A DNA stretch of 17,145 bases from Candidatus Flexicrinis proximus. GTDB taxonomy: Bacteria; Chloroflexota; Anaerolineae; Aggregatilineales; Phototrophicaceae. A program made the translations under genes and the position numbers. The DNA is taken from positions 1 to 17,145 of the forward strand of contig JADJQF010000001.1 of the NCBI GenBank assembly GCA_016712885.1, read 5' to 3'. A model generated the notes under the pieces. The model saw nothing but the letters and a program-made list of their open reading frames with translations, was not told the DNA's origin and did not search any database. This document shows positions 1 through 8,290 of the stretch, in pieces; positions within the stretch are counted from its first letter, which is position 1; each line of letters opens with the position of its first letter.

Positions 1-1
1 C

Positions 2-2357
2 AGCTCCAAAATGCGCGAGCTGGCGCCGGAACGCCAGGCCCTTCAGGACCTGCTGCCGGCGCTGGATCGCGAGACCTTCCGGCTCCGCACCTGGGCCTTT
101 GAGCAGAACGCCCCGGCCAGCAACAAGTCGATTCGCGACGTCTACCTGGAGGCGCTCCAGAATTCGGCCCTCTATGTCGGCCTGTTCTGGAATGACTTCG
201 GTGAATGGACCATCGACGAGTTCGAGCAGGCGACTGCCTGGGGTATCGAGCGCCATCTGTGCGTCAAAACGTCCGTCCGGATCAGCGCGACCCCGCCTTC
301 CAGGCCTTCCTCGAACGCCAGAGCGATGTCCGCTTCGGCATCACGCCGCGCTGGTTCACCGATGTCGAGGACTTGAAGCAGCAGTTCGCGCGTTCGGTCG
401 ACAAATGGCTGCTCGATCGCCAGATCGCCTACCACAACGCGACCAACGCTATCTCCTCGCCCACGTCCCCGACGATGTGCCCGATCAGCCCAAAGCTGAT
501 CGGCCGCGACGATCTGGTCGCTGAAGCAGCCGAACTGCTCGGCGAAAACAGCCGTGTGCTGCTCCGCGGATTCGGCGGCATGGGCAAGTCGGCGCTGGCG
601 GCCACCGTGGCCGCGCAGCACGTCTCCGAAGGCAAAGGCCCGGTCCTCTGGCTCAAGGCCGGCGCAGCCGAAGCTGACGCGCTCTTTGAGGCCATCGGCC
701 GCGCTTTCGGCGTTCAGCAGGCCATCGCCAGCGCATCCGGTGACGAACGCCTGCAGGCCGTCCGCCGCGTTCTGGCCGATGCGAAGGCCCTGCTGGTATT
801 GGACGATGTATGGAATGGCGCGGCCCTCGCGCGGGTGGTTAAGGCGGTGCCCCGCAGCACGCCGCTGCTGGTAACCTCGCGCCACCGCTTCCCGCTGGAT
901 GAAATCATTGGTCGGCGAATTGAAACCCGATCAGGCGCTCAAGCTTCTGAGCCTCCACGTCCGGGGCGGGACTTCAGCGCTGATCCAGATGCTGCCCGCC
1001 TGTGCGAAGTCCTCGGCAATCACAGTTTTGCACTGGAAATCGCCAGCAAGTCCTCAAGGTGTACCAGCTGACCCCCCGCCGAACTCCTGCAGCGCATCGA
1101 AGGGGCGCCGCACGACCTCAGCATGCCGGCCAACTTTGGCGAACTGGGCCGCACGGGGATCAAGTCGCTGCTCGACGCCAGCGTCAACGTCCTGTCCAAA
1201 GGCCTCTACGATGTGTTCGTCACGCTGGGCGGGATGTTCGAGCCGAGCGCCACGCCTGAACTCCTTGCGCGGGTCATGCAGCTCGACGCGCACGACGTCA
1301 GCGACGCGCTCAGCGAGCTTGAGCTGCGCGGTCTGGTCAGCATGCGAAATCTGAATCGCGTAGCCTACTTCCGTCTGCACGATCTCGCCTACAGCTACGC
1401 CAGAACCTTGTTCCTGAACCGCAGGTCCGGCCCACTGGTGGTCATCCAAGCCTGCCGCGACTACGCCGTGACCCACAAGAACGATCTCGACGCGCTCGAT
1501 GTCGAACAGAGCAATATCCTCGAAGCGGCGGAGGCGGCCAGCGACATCCAGCGTGACGATCTGTTCATCGACGTGATGCGTTCGCTGACCGTCGACGGCC
1601 CGTATTTCGCCGCGCGCGGCTATACAGCCCTCTCTATGAAGCTCATCCACAACGCCGTCAGCGCCGCCAGAGCCAGAGCCGACCTCGAAACCGCCCACTA
1701 CCTCCTTAGCAAGCTCGGCAATGCCTACGCCGACTTCATCGGCGACCGCCAGCGCGCGCTGGAGGCCTACACCGGGGCGCTCGAACTCGCACAGCAGTTG
1801 GGCGACCGCCGGCGCGAAGCGATCCTGCTGACCGTCATCGGCAAAGTCCGCTTTCACCAGCAGGCCGCCGATGCCGACAACTTCTACGAACGCGCGGAAG
1901 CCATCGCCCGCGAGATCGCCGATGACTTTGCTCTCGGCTTCGTGCTGCACCATCGCGGCTATCAGTTCATCAATCAGTCCACACCCGACTATCAGCGGGG
2001 CCGCGACCTCTCCGACGAGGCCGCCGGAATCGCCGCAAAACTCGGCCTGGCCGATATTCAGTTCTGGTCGCTCCTCAATCGCGGCTCCAGCGAGCACGAA
2101 CTCGGCCAGCTACGCGCGCCTTGGCGACTCATCACGAGGCCTATCAACTCGCGACCGAACAGAACAATCACTACTGGATGGCCGGCGTCCTGCGCTCGAT
2201 CGGCGAAGACTATCACCGCTTGAACGACCGTGGTCAGGCGCAGGACGCGTTTGACCGGGCGCTCGACCTCTGGCAGCGCGTCAAAGCCAAAGCACAGGCC
2301 GATGACCTGCTACAATTCATGTCTGAAAGTGGCTATCATGCCAAACCACAGGTCTAG
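2..2357 (+). CDS. STAND ATPase: DUF4062 - NB-ARC - TPR (5' partial, frameshifted)
   Basis: The reading frame is open from base 2. Its first residues, SSKMRELAPERQAL, match the start of DUF4062 domains (usually VF.SS...EL..ER), so only a few N-terminal residues are missing. DUF4062 runs to about base 420. An NB-ARC ATPase follows, with the P-loop GFGGMGKSALA (568-600), Walker B ALLVLDDVW (787-813) and the LLVTSR sensor strand (about 865-885). A winged-helix-like segment covers about 1120-1420. TPR-like helical repeats rich in Leu, Ala and Tyr run from about 1650 to the end. Single-base frame changes lie near 266-269 (an A run), 910, 960, 1050, 1072-1077 (a C run) and 2127; the protein sequence continues smoothly across each. 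STAND ATPases of this type are signal-triggered oligomeric switches, and the TPR part is the likely sensor. The partner and trigger are unknown. The family assignment is firm; the role is not. Confidence 0.85.
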
Positions 2358-2392
2358 CGGGTGAGATGTACTATAAAGTTAGTTATGGATAA

Positions 2393-2411
2393 TTTGGGGT
2401 TTCACCCCAAA
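2393..2411. repeat. Hairpin, first module of the intergenic repeat
   Basis: A perfect inverted repeat TTTGGGGT-TTC-ACCCCAAA lies 36 bases after the STAND stop codon. It has no T run after it, so it is not a textbook terminator, although it could act as one. It is best read as the first module of the composite repeat that continues at 3694, on the far side of the insertion sequence. Confidence 0.7.
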
Positions 2412-2415
2412 CCCC
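2411..2415. repeat. Target-site duplication, left copy (ACCCC)
   Basis: ACCCC directly abuts the left inverted repeat of the insertion sequence. The same five bases directly follow the right inverted repeat at 3688-3692. IS481-family elements usually make short target duplications, so this fits a simple transposition event. Confidence 0.75.
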
Positions 2416-2465
2416 TGTATAGACTGGGGAGATAGGTAACACAATGTTCGGGGACATAGGTAACA
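2416..2465 (+). repeat. IS terminal inverted repeat, left end
   Basis: This end starts TGTATAGACTGGGGAGAT and contains GGTAACA twice. Compared with the reverse complement of the other end it shows scattered mismatches and one single-base gap. The outermost nine bases are identical. Confidence 0.85.
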
Positions 2466-2467
2466 GT

Positions 2468-3598
2468 CTAGCCCTGCCTGAGATCAATCTCATGAACAGG
2501 ATAACAACCATAATACACCGACCAGAGACCATCGGTGAGGGGATTGGCCTTCAGGGCGACCCGTTCGAGGCTGAAGGCTTTGCCAATCGACCATGTTTTG
2601 CCCTGAAACTCGATGCGACCTTGCTGGGAGACTTTGCGCATAAGGGCCTGTGCCGGATAGAGCAGCTCAGGCAGGCGGGAGGGGTAAGAGCGGACGCTGG
2701 GAACATAGCGGCTGGCGGGGACTTCGAGCGCCAGTGCGTGGTGGGGGCGCTCGGAGTTGTAGAGCTGCCGCCAGCGGTCGAAATGCTGTTGCCATTGGCC
2801 CAGAGAATTGGCCTGAACGCGTGACAAGAGCTCGTCGTTGAGCGTTCGGTGAAGGCGTTCTTCTTTGCCCTGGGTCTGAGGATGACGGGGGCGGCCGTGT
2901 GTGACACCGATATGCAGGCGCAGGAGCCAGACTTTGAGCTTAGTCCAGCGGGCCTGGCCGGAGGCGCCCCAGGGCGGACCGTTGTCGGCCAGGATCCATT
3001 CCGGCAGGCCATAGCGCTCAAAGGCGTCAATCAGCAGCGATTGAACGGTGAGACGGCGGGTGTTGCTGCAGGCGGTCAAGGTGAGCAGAAAACGGGAGTG
3101 GTCATCGAGCATAGTGAGGGGGAAACAGCGGCCAGAGCCCAGAGCAAAGTCGCCTTTGAAATCCATCTGCCAGAGCTCGTTGGGCTGAGGGCGTTCGAAA
3201 CGCTGGCAAGGGCGATGAGCACTCTGTTGGGCAGGATCGAGCAGGCCGTGACGACGCAAGATGGCGGTTATGGTGCTTGGCGAGGGGAGAGAAGAATGAC
3301 CCTGATTGGCCAGCCAGCGCTGCAGTTTTCGCCCGCCCCAAGCGGGATGAACCAGGCGCGCCTGAACGACGAGGTCTTCAACCGATCTGGGGGTCTGATG
3401 AGGGCTGGCACGGGGCTGGCGTGAGCGTTCCGTCAGTCCCTGCTCGCCCTCGGCGGCGAAGCGGGCGAGCCACTTGTAGACCGTTTTGCGGCTCACGCCA
3501 AAACGGCGACTCAAAGCGGCGACGGAATATTGCCCGCTCAGAAAGTCGGAAATCATGTCCTTACGCTGAGACATCGCACTCACCTCTCGAAATGGCAT
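2468..3598 (-). CDS. IS481-family transposase (DDE, rve integrase core)
   Basis: The product is an intact 376-residue protein that would cut and join the ends of the surrounding element. Residues 24-46 form a helix-turn-helix (SVAALSRRFGVSRKTVYKW). An integrase core follows from about residue 135. The catalytic triad is visible as D146 in QMDFKG, D205 in LADNGPP and E247 in TQGKEERLHRTL. The length and the GKxER form of the third motif fit IS481. The start at 3598 is supported by AGGAGG five bases upstream (complement of 3604-3609). A second possible start at codon 9 also has a purine-rich stretch before it. The stop lies just inside the left inverted repeat. No frameshifts were found, unlike most genes nearby. 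Confidence 0.93.
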   Translation of the reverse strand: MPFREVSAMSQRKDMISDFLSGQYSVAALSRRFGVSRKTVYKWLARFAAEGEQGLTERSRQPRASPHQTPRSVEDLVVQARLVHPAWGGRKLQRWLANQGHSSLPSPSTITAILRRHGLLDPAQQSAHRPCQRFERPQPNELWQMDFKGDFALGSGRCFPLTMLDDHSRFLLTLTACSNTRRLTVQSLLIDAFERYGLPEWILADNGPPWGASGQARWTKLKVWLLRLHIGVTHGRPRHPQTQGKEERLHRTLNDELLSRVQANSLGQWQQHFDRWRQLYNSERPHHALALEVPASRYVPSVRSYPSRLPELLYPAQALMRKVSQQGRIEFQGKTWSIGKAFSLERVALKANPLTDGLWSVYYGCYPVHEIDLRQG

Positions 3599-3638
3599 GG
3601 CGACCTCCTGTTCACTGGTCGCCAGTATCCTCGAAATG

Positions 3639-3687
3639 TGTTACCAATGTCTCCGAACAAGTGTTACCGATGTGTCCGGTCTATACA
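3639..3687 (-). repeat. IS terminal inverted repeat, right end
   Basis: Read on the minus strand this end starts TGTATAGACCGGACACAT and carries GGTAACA twice, mirroring 2416-2465. The transposase promoter should lie within or just downstream of it. Confidence 0.85.
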
Positions 3688-3692
3688 ACCCC
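3688..3692. repeat. Target-site duplication, right copy (ACCCC)
   Basis: This copy of ACCCC directly follows the last base of the right inverted repeat and matches 2411-2415. Removing the element and one copy rejoins a continuous multi-hairpin repeat. Confidence 0.75.
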
Positions 3693-3693
3693 A

Positions 3694-3814
3694 GCAGGGA
3701 CTTGCATCCCTGCACCCTTCATTTGCCTTTGACTTCGCTTGCGAAGCCAAAGGCCATGAAGGGAGTCCAGAGGGCATAAGCCCTTTGGCGGAGGTGTGGA
3801 GGCGCAGCCTCCAC
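3694..3814. repeat. Modular multi-hairpin intergenic repeat, copy 1 (right part)
   Basis: Four hairpins follow each other. The first is GCAGGGA/TCCCTGC (3694-3713). The second is a long nested hairpin (3715-3763) with arms CCCTTCAT, GCCTTTG and CTTCGC and their complements. The third is AGGGC-ATAA-GCCCT (3771-3784). The last is GTGGAGGC-GCA-GCCTCCAC (3796-3814), preceded by TTGGCGGAGG. The last two modules recur near 11611 and 13769. The hairpin at 2393-2411 was the first module before the insertion sequence arrived. The repeat lies between a gene end and the next gene, so a terminator or REP-like role is possible. Confidence 0.75.
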
Positions 3815-3859
3815 AAACAAGAATCCAGAGCAGCCTCTAGCCGATCAGGAGACACGCTT

Positions 3860-5136
3860 ATGTTGGTCCGGTCTGGGAAAACCATCTTCTGCATGATGTG
3901 TGCGCTCTGCGCCTGCCTGTTCAGCTTGACTCTGGTCGGCGCGCAGGGCCGTAGTACTGTCGCCGGCAACTGCACATTGACGCCCGATCAAGTGTTGGGA
4001 CAGGCCTTCAGCGGCACCGCCGGCGCCGAGGGCGAAACCGGTGAAGCAGGCTTGACGCCCGAAGGGGAAGACATCGCAGCCGAGGGTCTGGACACCAGTC
4101 CAGAGTGGATCGTCAAGACCCTGCTTTATGCCGAACCCGGCAAGGAGCAGGTCGCGATACTGGTGATCGACGACTTTTCTTCCGACGGCACCGGCGATCT
4201 GTCCGTGTCGCACGGCTGGCTCGTTTGGCAGGTCTTCCAGCAGCTTATCGGCCAGCTCGCCCCGGAAACCGCCGAACTCATCACCCTGCAGCAGGTCAAT
4301 ATCGCCGATGACGCCGGCTATCGCTCTGATCTGATCCTTCCGCAGCTCCAGGCCGCGATCGAAGACTTCAGCGCCCGCGGCATCAGCCGCTTCGTCCTCA
4401 ACATGAGCTTTGTCTTCATCCCCTGCGAGGACCGCGAATTGGACTTCGATTTCGCCGACTTCACCGATGCGCGTCAGGATAACGCCCGCCTCTCCCTCGT
4501 GGAGCACATCGGCGGCGATCCGGACTACGTTCGCTCTATCCTCAAGGATGCGCGCGTCGGTTACATCGATGAGAACGGGCTGACCCGTCTTGATCAGGAA
4601 TCGCCGCGGGGCAGCCAATCGCTTCAGTCACGGTCAAACCGGTCGGACGTCAGCGAAATCCCGCCGACGCCGACCCGTAACGTCCCCGACTTCCGCGATA
4701 AGGACCTGTCCGTGCTCCGGCTCTTCAATAACACCGCGCTTCAATCCGACCCGCTGCGCGACTATTTGCGCGGCATACGCGATGCCATCGTCGTCCCGGT
4801 CGCCTCGTCTGGCAACTTCAAGCAGCGCCAGCCCTTCTATCCCGCGCGCTGGCCGGAGGTCATCAGCGTCAGCGCCAACGAGGTGGACGACCTGCGCTTC
4901 TGGCTGCACTCCAATAACGGCGATGTCAGCGTGCCGGGAGCGTGGTTCCTCTTGAAGACGGGCAGTACCGCGCCGGCACGTCGTTCGCCGCGCCGGTGGT
5001 GAGCCTGCTCATAGCCCTTGACCTGACCCAATCCGAACCCACCTGCGGCAATCGCGGCAATGCCCCGATGCTTGCGCGCGGGTCCTACGACAACGCGCTG
5101 CTCGCCGACGCCGTAAGCCAGTACTGCGGCAGGTAG
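3860..5136 (+). CDS. Secreted subtilisin-like serine protease (peptidase S8), one frameshift
   Basis: The ATG at 3860 follows AGGAGA by seven bases. The first 30 residues form a signal peptide: a basic start (MLVRSGK), a hydrophobic core and a likely cut near VGAQG, so the enzyme is probably exported. S8 catalytic motifs appear in the standard order: Asp in VAILVIDDF (D104/D105), His in SHGW (H118), the structural strand FVLNMSF (about 178-184), the oxyanion Asn in ASSGN (N319) and the Ser in GTSFAAP near the C-terminus. YPARWPEVISVSA is also typical of subtilisins. A single-base frame change near 4938-4955 separates the GTSFAAP segment from the rest; reading across it gives a complete protein of about 425 residues. 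The spacing from Asp to His is short, and an acidic insert of unknown role follows NMSF. The gene lies 146 bases upstream of the cargo-like gene on the same strand. Confidence 0.88.
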
Positions 5137-5240
5137 CGCGAACGGCCGTACTCTTGCCCCTCGCCTTGCTCATCGTTGAAGGCGTACAGACCATGGGCGG
5201 GCATCCTATCGCCTAATTTTTGCGCGCGCCCGATTTTGTG

Positions 5241-5269
5241 TTCAAATAGTCCGTTCCATCCCCTAATAT
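5241..5269 (+). promoter_or_regulatory. Possible promoter of the 603-residue protein gene
   Basis: A TTCAAA box (5241-5246) and a TAATAT box (5264-5269) are separated by 17 bases. The predicted start of transcription falls only a few bases before the ATG at 5283, and no clear ribosome binding site is present. The mRNA would have a very short leader. Only the sequence match supports this. Confidence 0.4.
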
Positions 5270-5282
5270 AGAGATTCCGCGC

Positions 5283-7094
5283 ATGTCCGATGCCGCGCAG
5301 AATGCCAATCAGCACGCCCCGGCCGATACCCATGCGCGCGCCTCGGCCGACGCCCCTGTCTCTGGCGAGGAATACGTCGCTCAGGTCTCGGTCTCCGGCC
5401 TGAACCTCGGCCAGATGAACGCGGCGCAGGTCGTCCAGCTTCAGCGCACGCTCGGCAATCGCTATATGCAGCGCCTGGCGCACAATGCCCAGGCGAAGCC
5501 GCACCGCCGCGACACTCCCCCCGAACACCCCGCGCCAATCGCCGCTCCCCGGTCAGCGCCAGAGATCGATCCGCAGTCGCAGGACACGACCCCCGGCGAT
5601 CACCTCATCCAGCGCCGGCTGGGCTTCGAGTTTGAGGAGAATAAGTGGCGCGCGTGGAAGGTCGAAAACAACAAAGTCCGGTCGGCCCGCCGCAAGGAAG
5701 AGCTGCACACCGGCACCAACTACAAGCTCGAAGGCGACGACACGCCCGGCGATAAGCTGGCCAACATCGAATTCGTCACCGAGCCGTTCGGCGCCACCCC
5801 TGGCGGCCTGACCGATTATCTGGCGACCATGACCGAGGTCCTGGATGTCGTCGAACGGATCACGCCGCTGGCAGGCAAGCCCGGCCCCGGTGATGATAAC
5901 CAGGTCAAGGCCGCCAAGAAGCCGCCTGCCTTCACGCCCGCCAACTATGTCAACCAGCCGCAGCACGGGCTGTCGCATGCCGACGTCGCGCTGTCCGCCG
6001 GCACCGGCGCCGTACTCGGCCAGTTCAAGATGCAGGCGACGTCTGGCATCTCGCTGGAAAATATCCCGGCCGTCATGGAAAACTTCGGCATCACGCCGGA
6101 CGAGAAGAAACTCAAGGTACTCCGGCAGGGCGGAAAGAACCGCGACGAAGTCAAGCAGCGCATGGGTATCAATGACGGCAAATACGACCAGCTCGATTCG
6201 AGCCTGACGCGAAAAGCGCCGGCCCGCAAAATTCAGGCCAATCAGGCGCTGCTTGGCGGCTCACCGACCGTCGCCCGCGACGCGCTCGGCCGCCTTGGCA
6301 ACGAATTGACCTACAGCCTGGTTCAGCGGGCGGAGATCAACGGCCATCCCCAGAAATTGCTCGGGTTCCTGTCGATTCTCATCATGAACATCAAAGGCTT
6401 GGGCGTCGCCGTCAACGGCCCTGCCAAGTACCGTCTGCCGTTCCTGGGACGCAACAACTTCGTCACCTTGTTTGGCAGCCTCCTTGACGACACGCGCGCG
6501 GCGCTGGCGTCCGGAAACGGCCTCGCCTTCATCGCCCACGTACTGGGCGCCAATAACGCCACCTCGCTGGTGCCCGGCGATAACAACAAGACCGCCGATA
6601 CCCCGCTCGTCGCCGGAGTCCCCACCCTCAGCGACCTGACCATCGGCAAGTGGCTCAGCGGCATCCTGCAGGGCACCGACTATCTCGACCCGAACACCAT
6701 CGAGACACTAATGAACGGCCAACCCAAGAAACTCGGCCTGTTCAATAAGTACAGCAAGAAGGAAAAGGAAACCTCGAAGGACGCGCTGGAGAGCTTCGCG
6801 ACGGCGCCGGCCATGGACACCACCGAAGGCGCTAACCCGATGGCCATCCTGGAAAACCGCGGCATCGTTGGCGGCGCCTTCGCGACCGATTTCCCGATGA
6901 ACGAAGCGATCACTATCGGCTACAACTATCTCAAGTTTTTTGTCGATCTGGCCGCCGGCACCGTGGACAACAATTACGACTATCCGTCTTATGACGTCCA
7001 GCGCCAGCAGCCTCCCGATGACCAGCAGCCCGACAACCCACAGCCCGACAATGTACAGAACGACCCCGGCGGCGAAGAGGTGATCGTCGAGTAG
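5283..7094 (+). CDS. Cargo/toxin-like protein with QRTLGN-QRL motif and GFEFE...NIEFVTEPF core
   Basis: This is an intact 603-residue protein without a signal peptide. An Ala/Pro-rich leader contains LQRTLGNRYMQRL (residues 53-65). That motif is common in DUF4157-type proteins and others linked to extracellular contractile injection systems or polymorphic toxins. A Pro-rich linker (76-106) leads to LIQRRLGFEFE (108-118), then NIEFVTEPF (161-169). The pairing of a GxExE strand with a later (I)E(F)VT strand resembles amidoligase or glutamine-synthetase-like folds, but this is a tentative parallel. QFKMQATSGISLENIPAVM (247-265) is another conserved-looking segment. The middle is mostly helical. 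The C-terminus (about 575-603) is low complexity with repeated QPDN and an acidic end. No contractile apparatus genes lie in the window. The function is unassigned; delivered effector is the best guess. Confidence 0.7.
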   Translation: MSDAAQNANQHAPADTHARASADAPVSGEEYVAQVSVSGLNLGQMNAAQVVQLQRTLGNRYMQRLAHNAQAKPHRRDTPPEHPAPIAAPRSAPEIDPQSQDTTPGDHLIQRRLGFEFEENKWRAWKVENNKVRSARRKEELHTGTNYKLEGDDTPGDKLANIEFVTEPFGATPGGLTDYLATMTEVLDVVERITPLAGKPGPGDDNQVKAAKKPPAFTPANYVNQPQHGLSHADVALSAGTGAVLGQFKMQATSGISLENIPAVMENFGITPDEKKLKVLRQGGKNRDEVKQRMGINDGKYDQLDSSLTRKAPARKIQANQALLGGSPTVARDALGRLGNELTYSLVQRAEINGHPQKLLGFLSILIMNIKGLGVAVNGPAKYRLPFLGRNNFVTLFGSLLDDTRAALASGNGLAFIAHVLGANNATSLVPGDNNKTADTPLVAGVPTLSDLTIGKWLSGILQGTDYLDPNTIETLMNGQPKKLGLFNKYSKKEKETSKDALESFATAPAMDTTEGANPMAILENRGIVGGAFATDFPMNEAITIGYNYLKFFVDLAAGTVDNNYDYPSYDVQRQQPPDDQQPDNPQPDNVQNDPGGEEVIVE

Positions 7095-7161
7095 GCGGAT
7101 CAGAGCGTGTCATCGCGCCGGGCCGGTCCAGTCAACCCCCAAGCGCCGTACTGCTGAATCC

Positions 7162-8106
7162 TCAGCCGGGGTAGGCTCTGGCCGCCTCACGCAGCTGCTG
7201 CACGTCGCGCATCGGCGGGACACCAAAGACGCTCTTGTACTCCCGATTGAAGTGCGAGGCATCGTTGTATCCCACGCGATAGGCGGCCGAGCTGGCATCA
7301 AGGTCCTCGCCGATCATCAGCCGGCGCGCTTCCTGCAGCCGAAGCTGCTTCTGGAATTGCAGCGGACTCATGGCGGTGACCGCCTTGAACTGAGCGTGGA
7401 ACCCCGAAACGCTCATCCCCAACTCGTTGGCAAGCTGCTCGACACGCAACGGCTGGTCAAAGTCCTGCCGGAGACGTTGAATCGCTCTGGCGATGTGCGT
7501 GGTAAAGCCTCCCAGCGTCGCCAGATGCCGGAGCCGTCCGCCCTGTGCTCCGAGCAGGAGGCGATAGATAATTTCTCGTGTGATGAGCGGCATCAGGATC
7601 GGCGCTTCGGCCGGGGCTTCCAGAAGCCTGACCAACCGCACGACGGCATCCAGCAGGTTCGCATCCAGCGGGCTGACGTCAACGGCCCGCTGGTCCGTAT
7701 GCCGTGGCGGCGCTGCCTGACCTGATTCCACTATGACTGAGCCAACCAGATGTGGGTCGAGCTCCAGCCGGACACTGAGATACGGACGCTCTCTCGATGC
7801 TTCCAGAACCTGGCTGACGCGCGGGAGTTCGAGCGTGGCGAGAAGATAATTGAAAGGGTCGTACTGATAGCGTGTGCTGCCCAGAAAGACTTCCTTGCTG
7901 CCCTGGGCGATCACACAAAAGGAGGGCTCCATGACACTGTGAATCTTTTCCAGAGGCGAAGAAACGCGTGCCAGATGCAGCCCCTTGAGCGGTTGGATCA
8001 CGCCATCTTCGCGAACGAATCGTCCAACCCTCTCGACAAGTTCCTTCTGGCTGAGGTGCAGGCGCTGCGTCTCGTTTCCGGCCCGTTGAAAGTGCATCAC
8101 ATCCAT
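7162..8106 (-). CDS. AraC-family transcriptional regulator (AraC_N + HTH_18)
   Basis: This intact regulator has an N-terminal cupin-like AraC_N domain (QPLKGLHLARVSSP ... EPSFCVIAQGSKEVFLG) that senses a ligand. A C-terminal pair of helix-turn-helix motifs follows (LRVEQLANELGMSVSGFHAQFKAVT and ASSAAYRVGYNDASHFNREYKSVFG). The arrangement is that of YqhC-type regulators, which commonly control adjacent oxidoreductases. The ATG at 8106 is chosen as the start: a purine-rich AAAGAAG lies about eight bases before it. A longer frame begins with TTG at 8151, but that would run into the operator-like repeats. The gene points away from the cupin and aldo/keto reductase genes across a shared control region, so it probably regulates them and perhaps itself. 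Confidence 0.9.
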   Translation of the reverse strand: MDVMHFQRAGNETQRLHLSQKELVERVGRFVREDGVIQPLKGLHLARVSSPLEKIHSVMEPSFCVIAQGSKEVFLGSTRYQYDPFNYLLATLELPRVSQVLEASRERPYLSVRLELDPHLVGSVIVESGQAAPPRHTDQRAVDVSPLDANLLDAVVRLVRLLEAPAEAPILMPLITREIIYRLLLGAQGGRLRHLATLGGFTTHIARAIQRLRQDFDQPLRVEQLANELGMSVSGFHAQFKAVTAMSPLQFQKQLRLQEARRLMIGEDLDASSAAYRVGYNDASHFNREYKSVFGVPPMRDVQQLREAARAYPG

Positions 8107-8147
8107 GTCCACCACTTCTTTCACGCTTGGAATGCCTGCATGATTAT

Positions 8148-8180
8148 ACAAACATCCTGGACTATTCTACAATCGTCCTG
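8148..8180 (+). promoter_or_regulatory. AraC-type operator: 12-bp direct repeats at a 21-bp period
   Basis: ACAAACATCCTG (8148-8159) and ACAATCGTCCTG (8169-8180) match at 10 of 12 positions and are exactly 21 bases apart, two helical turns. AraC-family activators typically bind two direct half-sites with this spacing. The downstream copy ends 13 bases before a TATAAT box, where an activator would touch RNA polymerase. Confidence 0.6.
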
Positions 8181-8193
8181 CGTCGCGCCGCTC

Positions 8194-8199
8194 TATAAT
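8194..8199 (+). promoter_or_regulatory. -10 box (TATAAT) for the cupin-AKR operon
   Basis: A perfect TATAAT lies 92 bases before the cupin start codon. No good -35 hexamer is found 16-18 bases upstream, which fits a promoter that needs an activator bound at 8148-8180. Confidence 0.5.
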
Positions 8200-8290
8200 G
8201 AACGTCATCAAGCAATAACTCCTCACCGCTACCTCAGATGAGTTGGAGTTTTGTTTAATAATGGGTTACACGAAACTCGGAGGAGTCCAG

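Larger units (their letters stand above)
2416..3687 (-). mobile_element. Complete IS481-family insertion sequence, 1272 bp
   Basis: The element is bounded by imperfect terminal inverted repeats of about 50 bp (2416-2465 and 3639-3687), both starting TGTATAGAC, and by a 5-bp duplication ACCCC on both sides. It contains one transposase gene on the minus strand. Each end carries two copies of a GGTAACA motif, a likely transposase-binding repeat. The transposase frame is intact and the ends match well, so the copy looks recent and potentially active. It has split a multi-hairpin intergenic repeat, so it probably damaged no gene. Confidence 0.92.

Noticed and set aside
1054..2097. A 347-codon open frame on the minus strand opposite the STAND gene
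   Set aside because: It is a shadow of the high-GC coding frame on the other strand; the plus-strand protein has clear NB-ARC and TPR features while the minus-strand product has none.
3530..3859. Upstream extension of the protease frame into the insertion sequence
   Set aside because: The frame is open by chance. The ATG at 3860 has a ribosome binding site and begins a signal peptide.
2..7094. STAND ATPase, protease and cargo-like protein as one defence system
   Set aside because: The insertion sequence and hairpin repeat separate the first from the other two, the protease is exported, and no shared operon signal is seen.
8107..8151. Longer AraC start at TTG 8151
   Set aside because: It lacks a good ribosome binding site and runs into the direct repeats; ATG 8106 gives a normal family start.
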